Notes: a model not told the origin generated them from the sequence alone. Positions 6,706 to 15,800 are shown, numbered from the stretch's first letter. The stretch is DNA of 64,000 bases from Halpernia frigidisoli (GCF_900113805.1 NZ_FOQT01000002.1:186001-250000), one strand, 5' to 3'. A program made the numbers and translations.

Positions 6706-8928
6706 TTAGTTCACCACCGCGATTTTTGCTGTTGCTGTGTCTGTGCCATCTTCATTAGTCATTAAAACAAAATAAATACCTGATGCTACTCTTCTGCCCC
6801 GCTGATTATTGAGATCCCACTCATAAAAACCACCTCTCGAAACATTTTGATGAACCAGATTTCCTGCTGCATCCGTTATTCTGATATTGGTTTTTTGCGC
6901 TAAACCACGGATTTTAACGGTTCCTTTATAATTTGCATAAACCACAGGATTTGGATAGACTAAAACATCGCCAAAATTTGAAGTTACATTTACCACATCA
7001 CCCTGATAAACGACAATGCCATCAAGCGTGACAAAATAAACCTTCCCGGTTTTTTCGTCCACTTTAATATCTGTAATATTATCTGTTGGGATTGGTGAGT
7101 TGGCTTTTGTGAAGTGCTGAATAGTTTGCTGTCCGTCCGAACTTAAATAATAAGCGCCACCGCCATCAACTGAAACCCATTTTTGATTACCTGAATCTAC
7201 TGCGATCTGAAGGATGGCATTATCTCTAAAAAGCTCTTCAGGTAAACCATTTTGCAATATCACAACACTTTCTGCCTGCGGTGAATCCTGCGTAATTGCA
7301 CCTGCCGGATTTTGCAATGTTCTTAGACCTGTAGCTGCACCGATCCAAAGAACATCCTGCTTATCTAAGGCAGCTGAGATAACGGATTGTGAAGGTAAAT
7401 TGTTCGGCTCTCGTAACATTATTAAGCTGTCATCACCTAATGAAGTTGGTGTATTATTATAATTATAGATTAAAATTCCACCACCTGTGTAAGGAGACAT
7501 TACGTAAAGAATTCCATTACTTGTAAAAGGTTTTTGGACCGATTTTCCATTAACGACAAGTACTCTGTTAAAAGTATCCGTAGCCTTATCAAAATTATAA
7601 AATCCTAATTTGCTAACGTCCGTAGAAGATGCAAAAAGCTGATTATTTTCGTCAAAAGACAAACCTGCAATTCTGTTAAAAAATGTTCCCGTACTTAAAT
7701 ATAGTTTTGAAAAAACATCATTTTCCATCTTGTAAATACCCATATTACCATCGGTAAAAGTATAATTCACAAAAAATATCTCACTTGGTTTTGCAGGATT
7801 AATTACAGCATCCATGGTATTTAACTGCCCTGTGAAATTCTTGAAATAATCAGGATACTTCCAATGCGTTCCATCAAAGTGGTAATAACCAAGATTTCTT
7901 GCCAAAGGGTTGTTATAAGCTTCTCTTCCTCCCGTGGAAACAACGATCTGCTTGCCAACAAGATCAATTTTATAAGAAATATTAGAATAGGGGCCGTCCG
8001 GTTTATACGGTTGTAAACTTTCATTAAAAATTCCCGAAAGAACCGTACCCGTATAAATTTGATTTTGAAACTGCAAACCTGTATTGACTTCTTCGTTTGC
8101 GCTGATAGTTCTCTGCAAAGCGCCATTTACGTCGTATCTTGAAACACTTTGTCCGTAAGCAGCCAAAACTGTTGAGCTATTTGTTATTAAATCTTTTATA
8201 CCATTTAAACCACCTCCAAATGGACTGAAAGACGCTGCACTTCCCTTATAAATTTGATTAGGTGTTGAGGCAAATATAAATTCATTAACAGCGATTTGCG
8301 TAAAATTTCCGCTGACTGGTGTTGTCCAAGTACTGAAAATCGGAAATGAAACATTCATATCATGGGATTTTATACCATCAGAAGTCGCCGCATAAACGGT
8401 ATTGTCTTTTATAACAGATTCATTTACAACAGTATAAATTCCATTATTATTAAAAAATGCCGTATCACCAAATTCTTTTTTATCAAGTTTAAAAATGGAA
8501 ACCCCATATCCTACCGAAACCACAGCATTATTACCCGAAATTGAAATATGATTAATTTTTTTGCTGCCATTATAGCCAGTAGCAATAGGAATATCAACTA
8601 CCAAAGTGATTCCGTCTGGTGTAATGACGTCCATCGAACCGGAAACATAGCCTACCAAACCAATTTTTGTAACTGGATTGTAGTCAAAAGCAGAAATTTT
8701 TACTTCATGTAGACCATTTGCTTTAGATAATTTGGTGATTTCTCCGGTGGAAGGCGTGTAATAAAAAATACCGTTTTCAGTGGCGGCGATTATTCTGTCT
8801 GTGTCTTCCCGCATCGCTAAAACATTGTTGTAGGAAAAAAGATCACTCCATTTTCCAGACCCAATATTTTGACTTTTAAATAAACTTAAACCTAAGAATA
8901 AGCAACAAATAAATATATTTTTTTTCAT
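6706..8928 (-). CDS. porZ: PorZ-like T9SS beta-propeller protein
   Basis: A 740-residue secreted protein: signal peptide (MKKNIFICCLFLGLSLFKSQ), then repeated propeller blades such as IIAATENGIFYYTPSTGE and VLWIGAATGLRTLQNP, and a C-terminal T9SS type A sorting domain from about residue 655 (VLVYPNPV) to 'GIYFVLMTNEDG'. This layout and the neighbouring recO fit PorZ, which in Porphyromonas gingivalis is part of the PorUVQZ attachment complex on the outer membrane and binds anionic LPS while cargo sorting domains are removed. The assignment is by domain layout and context; other two-component-regulator-propeller T9SS proteins look similar. The long surface-glycan locus to its right is relevant because attachment uses LPS. 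Confidence 0.8.
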   Translation of the reverse strand: MKKNIFICCLFLGLSLFKSQNIGSGKWSDLFSYNNVLAMREDTDRIIAATENGIFYYTPSTGEITKLSKANGLHEVKISAFDYNPVTKIGLVGYVSGSMDVITPDGITLVVDIPIATGYNGSKKINHISISGNNAVVSVGYGVSIFKLDKKEFGDTAFFNNNGIYTVVNESVIKDNTVYAATSDGIKSHDMNVSFPIFSTWTTPVSGNFTQIAVNEFIFASTPNQIYKGSAASFSPFGGGLNGIKDLITNSSTVLAAYGQSVSRYDVNGALQRTISANEEVNTGLQFQNQIYTGTVLSGIFNESLQPYKPDGPYSNISYKIDLVGKQIVVSTGGREAYNNPLARNLGYYHFDGTHWKYPDYFKNFTGQLNTMDAVINPAKPSEIFFVNYTFTDGNMGIYKMENDVFSKLYLSTGTFFNRIAGLSFDENNQLFASSTDVSKLGFYNFDKATDTFNRVLVVNGKSVQKPFTSNGILYVMSPYTGGGILIYNYNNTPTSLGDDSLIMLREPNNLPSQSVISAALDKQDVLWIGAATGLRTLQNPAGAITQDSPQAESVVILQNGLPEELFRDNAILQIAVDSGNQKWVSVDGGGAYYLSSDGQQTIQHFTKANSPIPTDNITDIKVDEKTGKVYFVTLDGIVVYQGDVVNVTSNFGDVLVYPNPVVYANYKGTVKIRGLAQKTNIRITDAAGNLVHQNVSRGGFYEWDLNNQRGRRVASGIYFVLMTNEDGTDTATAKIAVVN

Positions 8929-8933
8929 AAATT

Positions 8934-9884
8934 TTATACCAAGATCCGATCACCAATCACCTGATTATTCCAGGCAACATTTTGTACTTTTTTATTTTCA
9001 TCAAAGAAAAAATCCAGTCTTCCGAGAAGTAAACCTGCCCAACCAACCTGATTTACTAACACATTTTTGTCACTTTTATTCTTAAAAACTTCCGGTTCTT
9101 TTAAAAATGTATGCGTATGACCGCCTAAAATTAAATCAATATTGTCAGTAAGCGCCGCTAGTTTTTTATCACAAATTTTATTTGGTTCGTTCTCATAATC
9201 ATAACCAATGTGAGAAAGGCAAATTACAAGATCACATTTTTTTTCATTTTTTAAAAAATCTGCGTAATGATTTGCAATTTCTACAGGTTCAAGATATTTC
9301 GTTTCGCCGTAATTTTTTTTACCAACTAAACCTTCAAGTTCAATTCCCACTCCAAACAAGCCTACTTTTATTCCGTTTTTATCTAAAATTTTGTAGGGAA
9401 CAGTTTGTCCGTCTAAAATGGTATTTTTAAAATCATAATTTGAGCAAATAAAAGGAAATTTTGCGTTTGGCTGCACTTTTAAGAATCCTTCCAAACCATT
9501 GTCAAAATCGTGATTTCCTAGTGTGGAAGCTTCGTAACCCATCATGCTCATAAGACGAAATTCCAGTTCACCTCCAAAAAAATTAAAATAAGGTGTTCCC
9601 TGAAAAGTATCACCGGAATCCAATAAAAGTACATTATTTTCCTCTTTTCTGATGCTTTGAATTAAACTAGCACGTCTCGCAAAACCACCCTGATTTGGAT
9701 TTTTTGTATAAGACGAATCAAAAGGCTCAATTCTGCTGTGTTGATCGTTCGTATGAAGAACGGTCAATTTTCTTGAAGCTTTTTTGGAAATATTATTAAA
9801 ATTTTCAGCAAAAAGCATGTTTGGTAAAAACGCCGCCGCTAAAGTTCCCCCAGAAAGTGTTTTTAGAAAAGTTTTTCTATTCAT
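8934..9884 (-). CDS. Secreted metallophosphatase (5'-nucleotidase catalytic domain)
   Basis: A 316-residue exported phosphoesterase. Metal-binding motifs of the calcineurin-like UshA family follow in order: VLHTNDQHSRIEP (D-x-H), LDSGDTFQGTP (GD), TLGNHDFDNG (GNHD), and LSHIGYD / LGGHTHTFL (GHxH). The signal peptide MNRKTFLKTLSGGTLAAAF resembles a Tat signal with RK instead of RR. The open frame extends upstream to 9977, but the ATG at 9884 gives a proper signal peptide and overlaps the end of the upstream gene by eight bases, so translation is probably coupled. The C-terminal nucleotide-binding domain of UshA is missing here and is encoded by the preceding gene. Confidence 0.88.
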   Translation of the reverse strand: MNRKTFLKTLSGGTLAAAFLPNMLFAENFNNISKKASRKLTVLHTNDQHSRIEPFDSSYTKNPNQGGFARRASLIQSIRKEENNVLLLDSGDTFQGTPYFNFFGGELEFRLMSMMGYEASTLGNHDFDNGLEGFLKVQPNAKFPFICSNYDFKNTILDGQTVPYKILDKNGIKVGLFGVGIELEGLVGKKNYGETKYLEPVEIANHYADFLKNEKKCDLVICLSHIGYDYENEPNKICDKKLAALTDNIDLILGGHTHTFLKEPEVFKNKSDKNVLVNQVGWAGLLLGRLDFFFDENKKVQNVAWNNQVIGDRILV

Positions 9885-10644
9885 TTTCAGTTGCTTTTTT
9901 ATTTTTAAATAAAATACGGACGTCGTTTGGCGCCGAAATTTCAGGATTTGCTTTAAATTTTTGTATAAACAAATCACGAAGTTTTATCCCTGTAGAAATC
10001 ATTTCACCTTTTTTAAAAAAATTCATACTATCGCCGCCTAATGCTAAATAATCTGAGGTTGCAATGTAATACTCTTTTTCGGCTGTGATTTTTTCGTCGT
10101 TTATGGTTTCCGCCGTAATTTTTCCTGCATCGGTCTCAATGTATAAATGAGAAACCGGATTATTTTTCTGCGTCGTTGCGTAATAATCAAAAAGACCCTG
10201 AAGATCTGAACCTTTCAATTTTACGATCATCACTTCATTTTCAAAAGGCATTACTTCATAAACGTGTCTTAAAAGTACATCGCCTTTCCCAATTGTAGAA
10301 CGAATTCCTCCGATATTTATTACAGCGGCGTCAACCGCAGGTTTATTATTTTTTTTTGCCCATTCAGAAGCACCTTCGAAAGTATAATCTGCTAACAAAT
10401 TACCTAAATTACTATTATCACCACTTTTTGTGAGATCTGCATTGGTATGAGAAATCACGGAATTCATGGTTTGGGCTAATTTATCTTTGTAAGGAGCAAT
10501 CACTTTATCAAAAGTTGGATCATCCTTTAAATCTGAAGAAATAACCTGATTTTTTTGAGCTTCAACATTTGCAATGTTAATCCTTGACGTGCAAGAAGTA
10601 ATGATAAAAGCAGAAAAAACAAACAGAAAAATTTTGGACTTCAT
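9877..10644 (-). CDS. 5'-nucleotidase C-terminal domain lipoprotein
   Basis: A 255-residue lipoprotein (lipobox FIITSC, Cys18) made of the 5_nucleotid_C domain that in UshA gives substrate specificity: SNLGNLLADYTFEGA, DAAVINIGGIRSTIGKG, LRHVYEVMPFENEVMIVKLKG, and YYIATSDYLALGGDS are all recognisable. It has no metallophosphatase motifs; those are in the next gene, which starts inside this gene's last codons. The pair probably forms one periplasmic or surface nucleotidase from two chains, or lets the domains work separately. First gene of the operon to recO, with a promoter element about 20 bases upstream. Confidence 0.88.
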   Translation of the reverse strand: MKSKIFLFVFSAFIITSCTSRINIANVEAQKNQVISSDLKDDPTFDKVIAPYKDKLAQTMNSVISHTNADLTKSGDNSNLGNLLADYTFEGASEWAKKNNKPAVDAAVINIGGIRSTIGKGDVLLRHVYEVMPFENEVMIVKLKGSDLQGLFDYYATTQKNNPVSHLYIETDAGKITAETINDEKITAEKEYYIATSDYLALGGDSMNFFKKGEMISTGIKLRDLFIQKFKANPEISAPNDVRILFKNKKATENE

Positions 10645-10663
10645 TCTTTAAAGTTAATTAAGG

Positions 10664-10671
10664 CAAATATA
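10664..10671 (-). promoter_or_regulatory. Putative -7 promoter element for the nucleotidase-porZ-recO operon
   Basis: TATATTTG on the minus strand matches TAnnTTTG, 20 bases before the start codon at 10644; the leader would be about 13 bases. Confidence 0.45.
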
Positions 10672-10682
10672 AAATAAGTTAG

Positions 10683-10694
10683 ACAATTAATTGT
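10683..10694. repeat. 12-bp palindrome between divergent promoters
   Basis: ACAATTAATTGT is perfectly self-complementary and lies in the divergent gap between the nucleotidase operon and dapA. It could be a regulator site but AT-rich palindromes of this size also arise by chance. Confidence 0.2.
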
Positions 10695-10774
10695 AAAATG
10701 AATTTTTTGTTTACCATTTATTAATTTAAAATAATTAGCGATAAATAATTAGAAGAAAAAATTTAAAAAAACAC

Positions 10775-10782
10775 TAATTTTG
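10775..10782 (+). promoter_or_regulatory. Putative -7 promoter element for dapA
   Basis: TAATTTTG matches TAnnTTTG and lies 18 bases before the dapA ATG at 10800, predicting a leader of about 12 bases. Confidence 0.45.
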
Positions 10783-10799
10783 ACAAAAAATTTAATTAA

Positions 10800-11675
10800 A
10801 TGAATACTTTAAAAGGTGTAGGTGTAGCGCTAATAACGCCGTTCAATGAAGATCTATCCGTAGATTTTGATTCTTTGACAAAACTTGTTAACTATAATAT
10901 TGACAATGGCACAAATTATCTTGTAGTTTTGGGTACGACAGCCGAAGCTGCAACTTTGAGTTCTGAGGAAAAAAAAGCGGTAATTAAACATATTGTTGAA
11001 ATTAATAATAAACGCGTTCCATTGGTTTTGGGTATTGGCGGAAACAACACGATGGAAGTAAAAGAGCAGATTGAAAATGCTGATCTCTCAGCTTTTGAAG
11101 CCGTTCTTTCTGTGTCACCTTATTACAACAAACCCAATCAGGAAGGTCTTTACCAACATTATAAAATGATTGCGAGCACAGGAAAAAATATAATTATTTA
11201 TAATGTTCCGGGTAGAACCGGACAAAATGTTGAAGCTTCAACGACGTTAAGATTGGCAAATGAATTTCCAAATCTGGTGATGATCAAAGAAGCAACGCCA
11301 AATATTTTGCAGTATTTTGATATTTTGAGACAAAAAAACAGCGCATTTAATTTAGTTTCTGGAGACGATGAATTTACGCTTCCTGTAACTTTAGCAGGAG
11401 GAAACGGTGTGATTTCTGTAATTGGACAAGCTTATCCGAAAGAATTCTCAACAATGGTGAAGCTGGCTTTTGACAGAAAAGTGGACGAAGCCTATAAAAT
11501 TCATAATTCTTTGGTTGAGATCACGCGATTGATATTTGCAGAAGGAAATCCGTGCGGTGTAAAAACTATTTTAGCCGAAAAAGGAATTATTAAAAATTAT
11601 TTGAGATTACCTCTTGTAGTTGCATCGGAAGGTTTGCAGAAGAAAATTAAATCAGAAATGGAAAAATTAAATTAA
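10800..11675 (+). CDS. dapA: 4-hydroxy-tetrahydrodipicolinate synthase
   Basis: A 291-residue class I aldolase of normal family length that condenses pyruvate with aspartate semialdehyde, the first committed step to lysine and diaminopimelate. The protein shows GVGVALITPF at the N-terminus, the pyruvate-binding VVLGTTAEAATL, the catalytic Tyr134 in IIIYNVPGRTG and the Schiff-base Lys163 in LVMIKEATPN. GNPCGVKTIL near residue 250 is also typical. The gene is single, has its own promoter element and a strong terminator. Confidence 0.96.
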   Translation: MNTLKGVGVALITPFNEDLSVDFDSLTKLVNYNIDNGTNYLVVLGTTAEAATLSSEEKKAVIKHIVEINNKRVPLVLGIGGNNTMEVKEQIENADLSAFEAVLSVSPYYNKPNQEGLYQHYKMIASTGKNIIIYNVPGRTGQNVEASTTLRLANEFPNLVMIKEATPNILQYFDILRQKNSAFNLVSGDDEFTLPVTLAGGNGVISVIGQAYPKEFSTMVKLAFDRKVDEAYKIHNSLVEITRLIFAEGNPCGVKTILAEKGIIKNYLRLPLVVASEGLQKKIKSEMEKLN

Positions 11676-11701
11676 ATTTTCCTTTTAATGAAAACCATAA
11701 A

Positions 11702-11735
11702 AAAAGCATCTAAAATAATTAGATGCTTTTTTATT
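11702..11735. terminator. Bidirectional terminator between dapA and the antiporter gene
   Basis: A 12-bp stem AAAAGCATCTAA / TTAGATGCTTTT around a five-base loop, flanked by an A-run on the left and a T-run on the right, so it can serve both converging genes. Confidence 0.8.
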
Positions 11736-11747
11736 TTTTAAAAATAT

Positions 11748-12956
11748 TTAAACCGTTATTTCTTCAACAGATTCTACGGGTTTTATTTTTTCATCTTTTT
11801 TGTTGCTAAACATTAACCCGATCATCATAATAACTGTTGTCATCAAAATAACCTGAATGACTATCGACTGGTTAATAAATGGAATCTTATCTGTCGGAAC
11901 AATCGCCAAAAATAAAAGAATTGTGATCAATCCCCTCGGCGCTATGAAAACCAGCGGTGTTATTTCCATTTTAGTGATTTTAAGTAAGATAAAACGCACT
12001 ACAAATATTAATCCTACGATTGCGCCAGACCATTGAAGAGAGTTAACATTGATAATATCATCAGTTTCCAAAACGAAACCTAATACTAAAAAAAACAGTG
12101 AACGAACGACAAAAGTTGCTTCTATCACAACATCTTTAAATAAACTTACTTCCTTATTTAATTTTGTAAATCTTACATTTTTTAAAAATTTAACGCCACG
12201 CAACTCATCAATATTACCTAAAACCAAACCGAAAAATAGGATAAATATTAAGGCTGGAAGATGGTAAATTTTTGATATTTCGTAAATTAAAATTATTGAA
12301 ATAATGATAGGACCGTATTTTATATGATGATCAATTTTTCCCAATAAAATTGCTAAAACCAAAGAAGCGACAATCGAAATTATGATCATTAAAGCAAACT
12401 GACCGAGGAAATGAAAACCTCCTGAAATCGTGATCGCGGTGCCAAAAGTGACAAAATTGAAAAAAATAACGCCGACAATATCAGAAATACTACTTTCGTA
12501 AATAATAAATTCACGCTTCGCACTTGTGAGATTGATAGCACTTGGTATAGCGATAGCGCTGCTGATGATACAGAAAGGTGTTACGTTGATCAAACCTTGC
12601 CTAAAACTAATGCCCCATTCGTAGTACAGCCAAGCTGCGGAAGCAAAAGTCATTATTAATACGGACGTAGTAGAAATAAGTAAAGTTCTGGTTACCAGAC
12701 TTTTTTTAGATCTGTTCAGTTCTAGCTCGAGTGATCCGTCGAGAACAATTAAGATCAAACCAACGGTTCCTAGAATGGGTAAGATTACGTTCAGATCAGG
12801 AATGTTGATGCCTGACAAACCGATGATCTGATTGAGCAGCCAGCCAATCGCAAGCAGTAAAATTACCGACGGAATTTTAGTAAATTTTGCGGTAATATCA
12901 AAAAAATAAGATATTAATAAAAGAACGCAAATAGAAATAGTAACTGCTTCTGCCAT
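11748..12956 (-). CDS. Cation:proton antiporter (CPA family)
   Basis: A 402-residue integral membrane protein with about 11-12 hydrophobic segments and almost no soluble parts apart from a short charged C-terminus. The segments KIPSVILLLAIGWLLNQ, ISSAIAIPSAINLTSAKREF and ESSISDIVGVIFFNF resemble the unwound-helix and Asp-bearing helices of Na+/H+ exchangers (typically E-S-x-x-N/S-D). It would exchange Na+ or K+ for protons across the inner membrane. It converges on dapA. Ion specificity cannot be read from the sequence. Upstream lies a consensus -7 element only four bases from the ATG, so the mRNA may have virtually no leader. Confidence 0.85.
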   Translation of the reverse strand: MAEAVTISICVLLLISYFFDITAKFTKIPSVILLLAIGWLLNQIIGLSGINIPDLNVILPILGTVGLILIVLDGSLELELNRSKKSLVTRTLLISTTSVLIMTFASAAWLYYEWGISFRQGLINVTPFCIISSAIAIPSAINLTSAKREFIIYESSISDIVGVIFFNFVTFGTAITISGGFHFLGQFALMIIISIVASLVLAILLGKIDHHIKYGPIIISIILIYEISKIYHLPALIFILFFGLVLGNIDELRGVKFLKNVRFTKLNKEVSLFKDVVIEATFVVRSLFFLVLGFVLETDDIINVNSLQWSGAIVGLIFVVRFILLKITKMEITPLVFIAPRGLITILLFLAIVPTDKIPFINQSIVIQVILMTTVIMMIGLMFSNKKDEKIKPVESVEEITV

Positions 12957-12960
12957 GCCG

Positions 12961-12968
12961 CAAAGATA
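12961..12968 (-). promoter_or_regulatory. Putative -7 element giving a near-leaderless antiporter mRNA
   Basis: TATCTTTG on the minus strand fits TAnnTTTG. Only four bases separate it from the ATG at 12956, so the start site would fall at or next to the start codon. Confidence 0.4.
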
Positions 12969-13001
12969 AACAAAAAGTGTTTGTTTTTTATTCTGCTGAT
13001 T

Positions 13002-13547
13002 TTAAAAATTTCCTTCTGAAAATAACGCCTGTATTTTATCTTTTTCTGATAAAAGGACTTCATTTTCCGGTAATTTCCAGTCAATTTCTAAATCTTTATC
13101 GTTGTAAAGAACACCACCTTCAGATTCTTTAGAGTAAAAATTATCACATTTATAAGAGAAAACAGCAGTTTCGCTTAACACGGAAAATCCGTGGCCAAAT
13201 CCTCTTGGAACATAAAACTGCAATTTATTTTCTGCCGAAAGTTCAATACCAAACCATTTACCGAAAGTTGGTGAAGTTTTTCGAAGATCAACTGCCACAT
13301 CCCAAACCTTTCCTTCGAGACAAGAAACTAGTTTTGCCTGGGCATTGTGACCTTTTTGTAAGTGAAGACCGCGCAAAACGCCATAGGATGATTTTGAAAT
13401 ATTATCCTGCACAAAATGACCATTCATCCCTGTGCCGTCAGCGAATGTTTTTTCGTTAAATTTTTCGAAAAAATAACCGCGATCATCTTCGAAAATGGTT
13501 GGTTCTAAAATATAACAGTCCTTTAATGGTGTTTCTTTAATTTTCAT
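13002..13547 (-). CDS. rmlC: dTDP-4-dehydrorhamnose 3,5-epimerase
   Basis: A 181-residue cupin that epimerises dTDP-4-keto-6-deoxyglucose at C3 and C5 toward dTDP-L-rhamnose. Key features are DDRGYFFEKF, the catalytic His62 in GVLRGLHLQKG, FYVPRGFGHGF and Tyr132 in FSYKCDNFYSK. Length is normal. It overlaps the Gfo/Idh gene by 11 bases and is the last gene of the polysaccharide locus. None of its pathway partners (rmlA, rmlB, rmlD) is in this window, so they must lie elsewhere or the enzyme serves another dTDP-sugar. Confidence 0.93.
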   Translation of the reverse strand: MKIKETPLKDCYILEPTIFEDDRGYFFEKFNEKTFADGTGMNGHFVQDNISKSSYGVLRGLHLQKGHNAQAKLVSCLEGKVWDVAVDLRKTSPTFGKWFGIELSAENKLQFYVPRGFGHGFSVLSETAVFSYKCDNFYSKESEGGVLYNDKDLEIDWKLPENEVLLSEKDKIQALFSEGNF

Positions 13548-14571
13548 GCTTAATATTATCAGAATTTTTTGAATATATATTTTCGATCATTTTTATGACC
13601 TGAATGCTTTCATAGGGCGTAATCTCGAGCTTTTCGTTAAAACGCATAACTTTCACAATGTTTTCGTAAAGGTATTGGTGATTTTGAGCCGAACCTTTAA
13701 AATTGCCATAATCATTAGGTTTATTAGTTTCTGCTAAATTTGGCATTTGGTAATCTTTAATGATGCATTTTTCAACATCATTCATATATTGTCCACCAAT
13801 TTTCACAGAGCCATTTTCAGCGATAATTGTGAGCGAACTTTCTAAATTTTCATTCCAGACTGAGGTAGAAAAATTAAAACTTCCCATTCCACCATTTAGA
13901 AAATCAAATGTGATAATTCCACTATCTTCAAAATCGGTTAAATGCGTGTGATTATAATCCGCAAATTTAGATCTGATATTAGTTATGTCACCAAAAAGCC
14001 AATACAAAATATCCAGAAAGTGAGAAAATTGAGTGTACAACGTTCCGCCATCTAATGATTTTGTTCCCCGCCAACTGTCACTTGTGTAATATTTATCATT
14101 TCTATTCCAGTAACAGGAAATTTGAACCATAAAAATTTTACCTAAAACTTTGGTATCAATAAGACTTCTAAGCCAAACTGCCGGCGGTGAAAATCTGTTC
14201 TGCATTACCGGAAAAAGTTGCAGATTTTTCTTTTTCGCCAAAGCTTCCAGAATTTCTGCTTCCGCTGAATCTAATGCGATCGGTTTCTCAACGATCACAT
14301 TTATTCCTGAATTAAGAATAGCTTCAGACTGTTTGAAGTGAAGTCCATTTGGCGTACAAACCACAATAATATCTACAGGAATTTCACTTTTTAAAAAACT
14401 TTCAAGAGAAGAGAATTTAGGAATTAAATCAGAAAATTTAGTTTCTTCTGTAGAAAATTTGGTATCAATAATGGCAACATTTTCACAATCAGGATTTTGA
14501 CTGATCATTTCTGCATGTTTTGTACCGATATGTCCGTAACCGAGAACTGCAAATTTTAATTTATTTTCCAT
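13537..14571 (-). CDS. Gfo/Idh/MocA-family sugar dehydrogenase
   Basis: A 344-residue NAD(P)-dependent oxidoreductase with the Rossmann motif VLGYGHIGTKHA at the N-terminus, VCTPNGLH and the family lysine Lys96 in VIVEKPIAL. Its best-known relatives in glycan loci are WbpB/WlbA, which oxidise C3 of UDP-GlcNAcA to allow amination there, but the exact substrate cannot be deduced. It overlaps rmlC by 11 bases and follows the PglE-like aminotransferase by 77 bases, so it belongs to the sugar-precursor part of the locus. Confidence 0.85.
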   Translation of the reverse strand: MENKLKFAVLGYGHIGTKHAEMISQNPDCENVAIIDTKFSTEETKFSDLIPKFSSLESFLKSEIPVDIIVVCTPNGLHFKQSEAILNSGINVIVEKPIALDSAEAEILEALAKKKNLQLFPVMQNRFSPPAVWLRSLIDTKVLGKIFMVQISCYWNRNDKYYTSDSWRGTKSLDGGTLYTQFSHFLDILYWLFGDITNIRSKFADYNHTHLTDFEDSGIITFDFLNGGMGSFNFSTSVWNENLESSLTIIAENGSVKIGGQYMNDVEKCIIKDYQMPNLAETNKPNDYGNFKGSAQNHQYLYENIVKVMRFNEKLEITPYESIQVIKMIENIYSKNSDNIKHEN

Positions 14572-14648
14572 TAAAGAGTAATTAATCTGGAAAATAAGAA
14601 AGTATAAATAAAATCCATGATAAATTTTAGCGCGAAAGGTATTAAATT

Positions 14649-15800
14649 TTATTTAATTTTTTCCGTTACAAAACAACTTTCTAAAACTCCTTTAATCAGC
14701 GCACGGTCCTGGTCACTAAGATTTGAGCCGGATGGCAGGCAAAGACCATTTTTAAATAAATTTTCTGAAATATCTCCACCATAAAAATCTGCGTCCTGAA
14801 ATACCGGCTGCATATGCATCGGTTTCCAAAGCGGTCTAGATTCAATGTTAGCTTCAGCAAATTTTTTACATAAATCATGACTGGAAAAACCTGTGATTTC
14901 TTTATCAATCGTAATTGTTGATAGCCAGTGATTCGATTTAAAATCTTCATTGGGTTCAGAATGCAGATTAATTCCGGGTTTATCTTTAAAAAATTCTGAA
15001 TAAAAAAGATGATTTTCCTGACGCTGAAAAATACGGTCTTCCAAAACTTCCATCTGACCACAGCCGATTCCGGCGGTTATATTACTCATTCTATAATTAT
15101 AACCAATTTCAGAATGCTCATAATGCGTTGTAAGTTCGCGCGCCTGAGTGGAGAGGAATAGTGCTTTATCTTTATGAGCTTTGGTTTTACAAACAATTGC
15201 ACCGCCGCCAGAAGTTGTAATTATTTTATTGCCATTAAAGCTTAAAAGTGCCATCTCACCGAAAGTGCCGCACTTTTTATTTTTGTATGAACTTCCAAAA
15301 GACTCGGCAGAATCTTCCAAAACAGGTATATCATATTTTTTGGAGATTGCTAAAATTTCATCCATTTTTGCAGGCATTCCATAAAGATGAACAGCAATGA
15401 TCGCTTTTGGCTTTTTACCTTTTAAAATTCGATCTTCTATAGCTTCCATTAAACGGTCCGGACAAATATTCCAGGTGTCTTCTTCACTGTCAACAAAAAC
15501 AGGTTTTGCACCCAAATAAACTATGGGAAAAGCGGAGGCAGCAAATGTCATTGATTGGCAAATAACTTCATCACCGGCTTTTACACCAAGAATAATTAAA
15601 GCTAAATGTAATGCTGCAGTTCCTGAACTTAGAGCCGTGATCTGGCTGTTTTCTCCCAAAAAATCTTCAACAAGATCTTCAAATAAATTCACATTTGGAC
15701 CCAACGGTGCTACCCAATTTTCCGCAAAGGCCTGATGAATATATTTCAATTCACTTCCGCCCATATGCGGTGGAGAAAGCCAGATTTTGTGGTTGTTCAT
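14649..15800 (-). CDS. pglE: PglE-like UDP-4-keto-6-deoxy-GlcNAc aminotransferase
   Basis: A 383-residue DegT/DnrJ/EryC1/StrS aminotransferase. It opens IWLSPPHMGGSELKYI and carries VAPLGPNV, LEDSAESFGS (Asp163 contacts PLP), the Schiff-base Lys192 in FNGNKIITTSGGG, and STQARELTTHYEHSEIGYNY; all of these closely match Campylobacter jejuni PglE, which aminates C4 of UDP-4-keto-6-deoxy-GlcNAc. The PglD acetyltransferase and PglC-like transferase are two and three genes upstream, and a PglF-type dehydratase begins the locus at 46228. Together they predict UDP-di-N-acetylbacillosamine. A separate promoter element and a long inverted repeat lie just upstream. Confidence 0.88.
   Translation of the reverse strand: MNNHKIWLSPPHMGGSELKYIHQAFAENWVAPLGPNVNLFEDLVEDFLGENSQITALSSGTAALHLALIILGVKAGDEVICQSMTFAASAFPIVYLGAKPVFVDSEEDTWNICPDRLMEAIEDRILKGKKPKAIIAVHLYGMPAKMDEILAISKKYDIPVLEDSAESFGSSYKNKKCGTFGEMALLSFNGNKIITTSGGGAIVCKTKAHKDKALFLSTQARELTTHYEHSEIGYNYRMSNITAGIGCGQMEVLEDRIFQRQENHLFYSEFFKDKPGINLHSEPNEDFKSNHWLSTITIDKEITGFSSHDLCKKFAEANIESRPLWKPMHMQPVFQDADFYGGDISENLFKNGLCLPSGSNLSDQDRALIKGVLESCFVTEKIK

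Noticed and set aside
9885-9977. Longer start for the metallophosphatase gene at 9977
   Set aside because: It would bury the signal peptide behind 31 basic residues translated from within the upstream gene; the ATG at 9884 is better.
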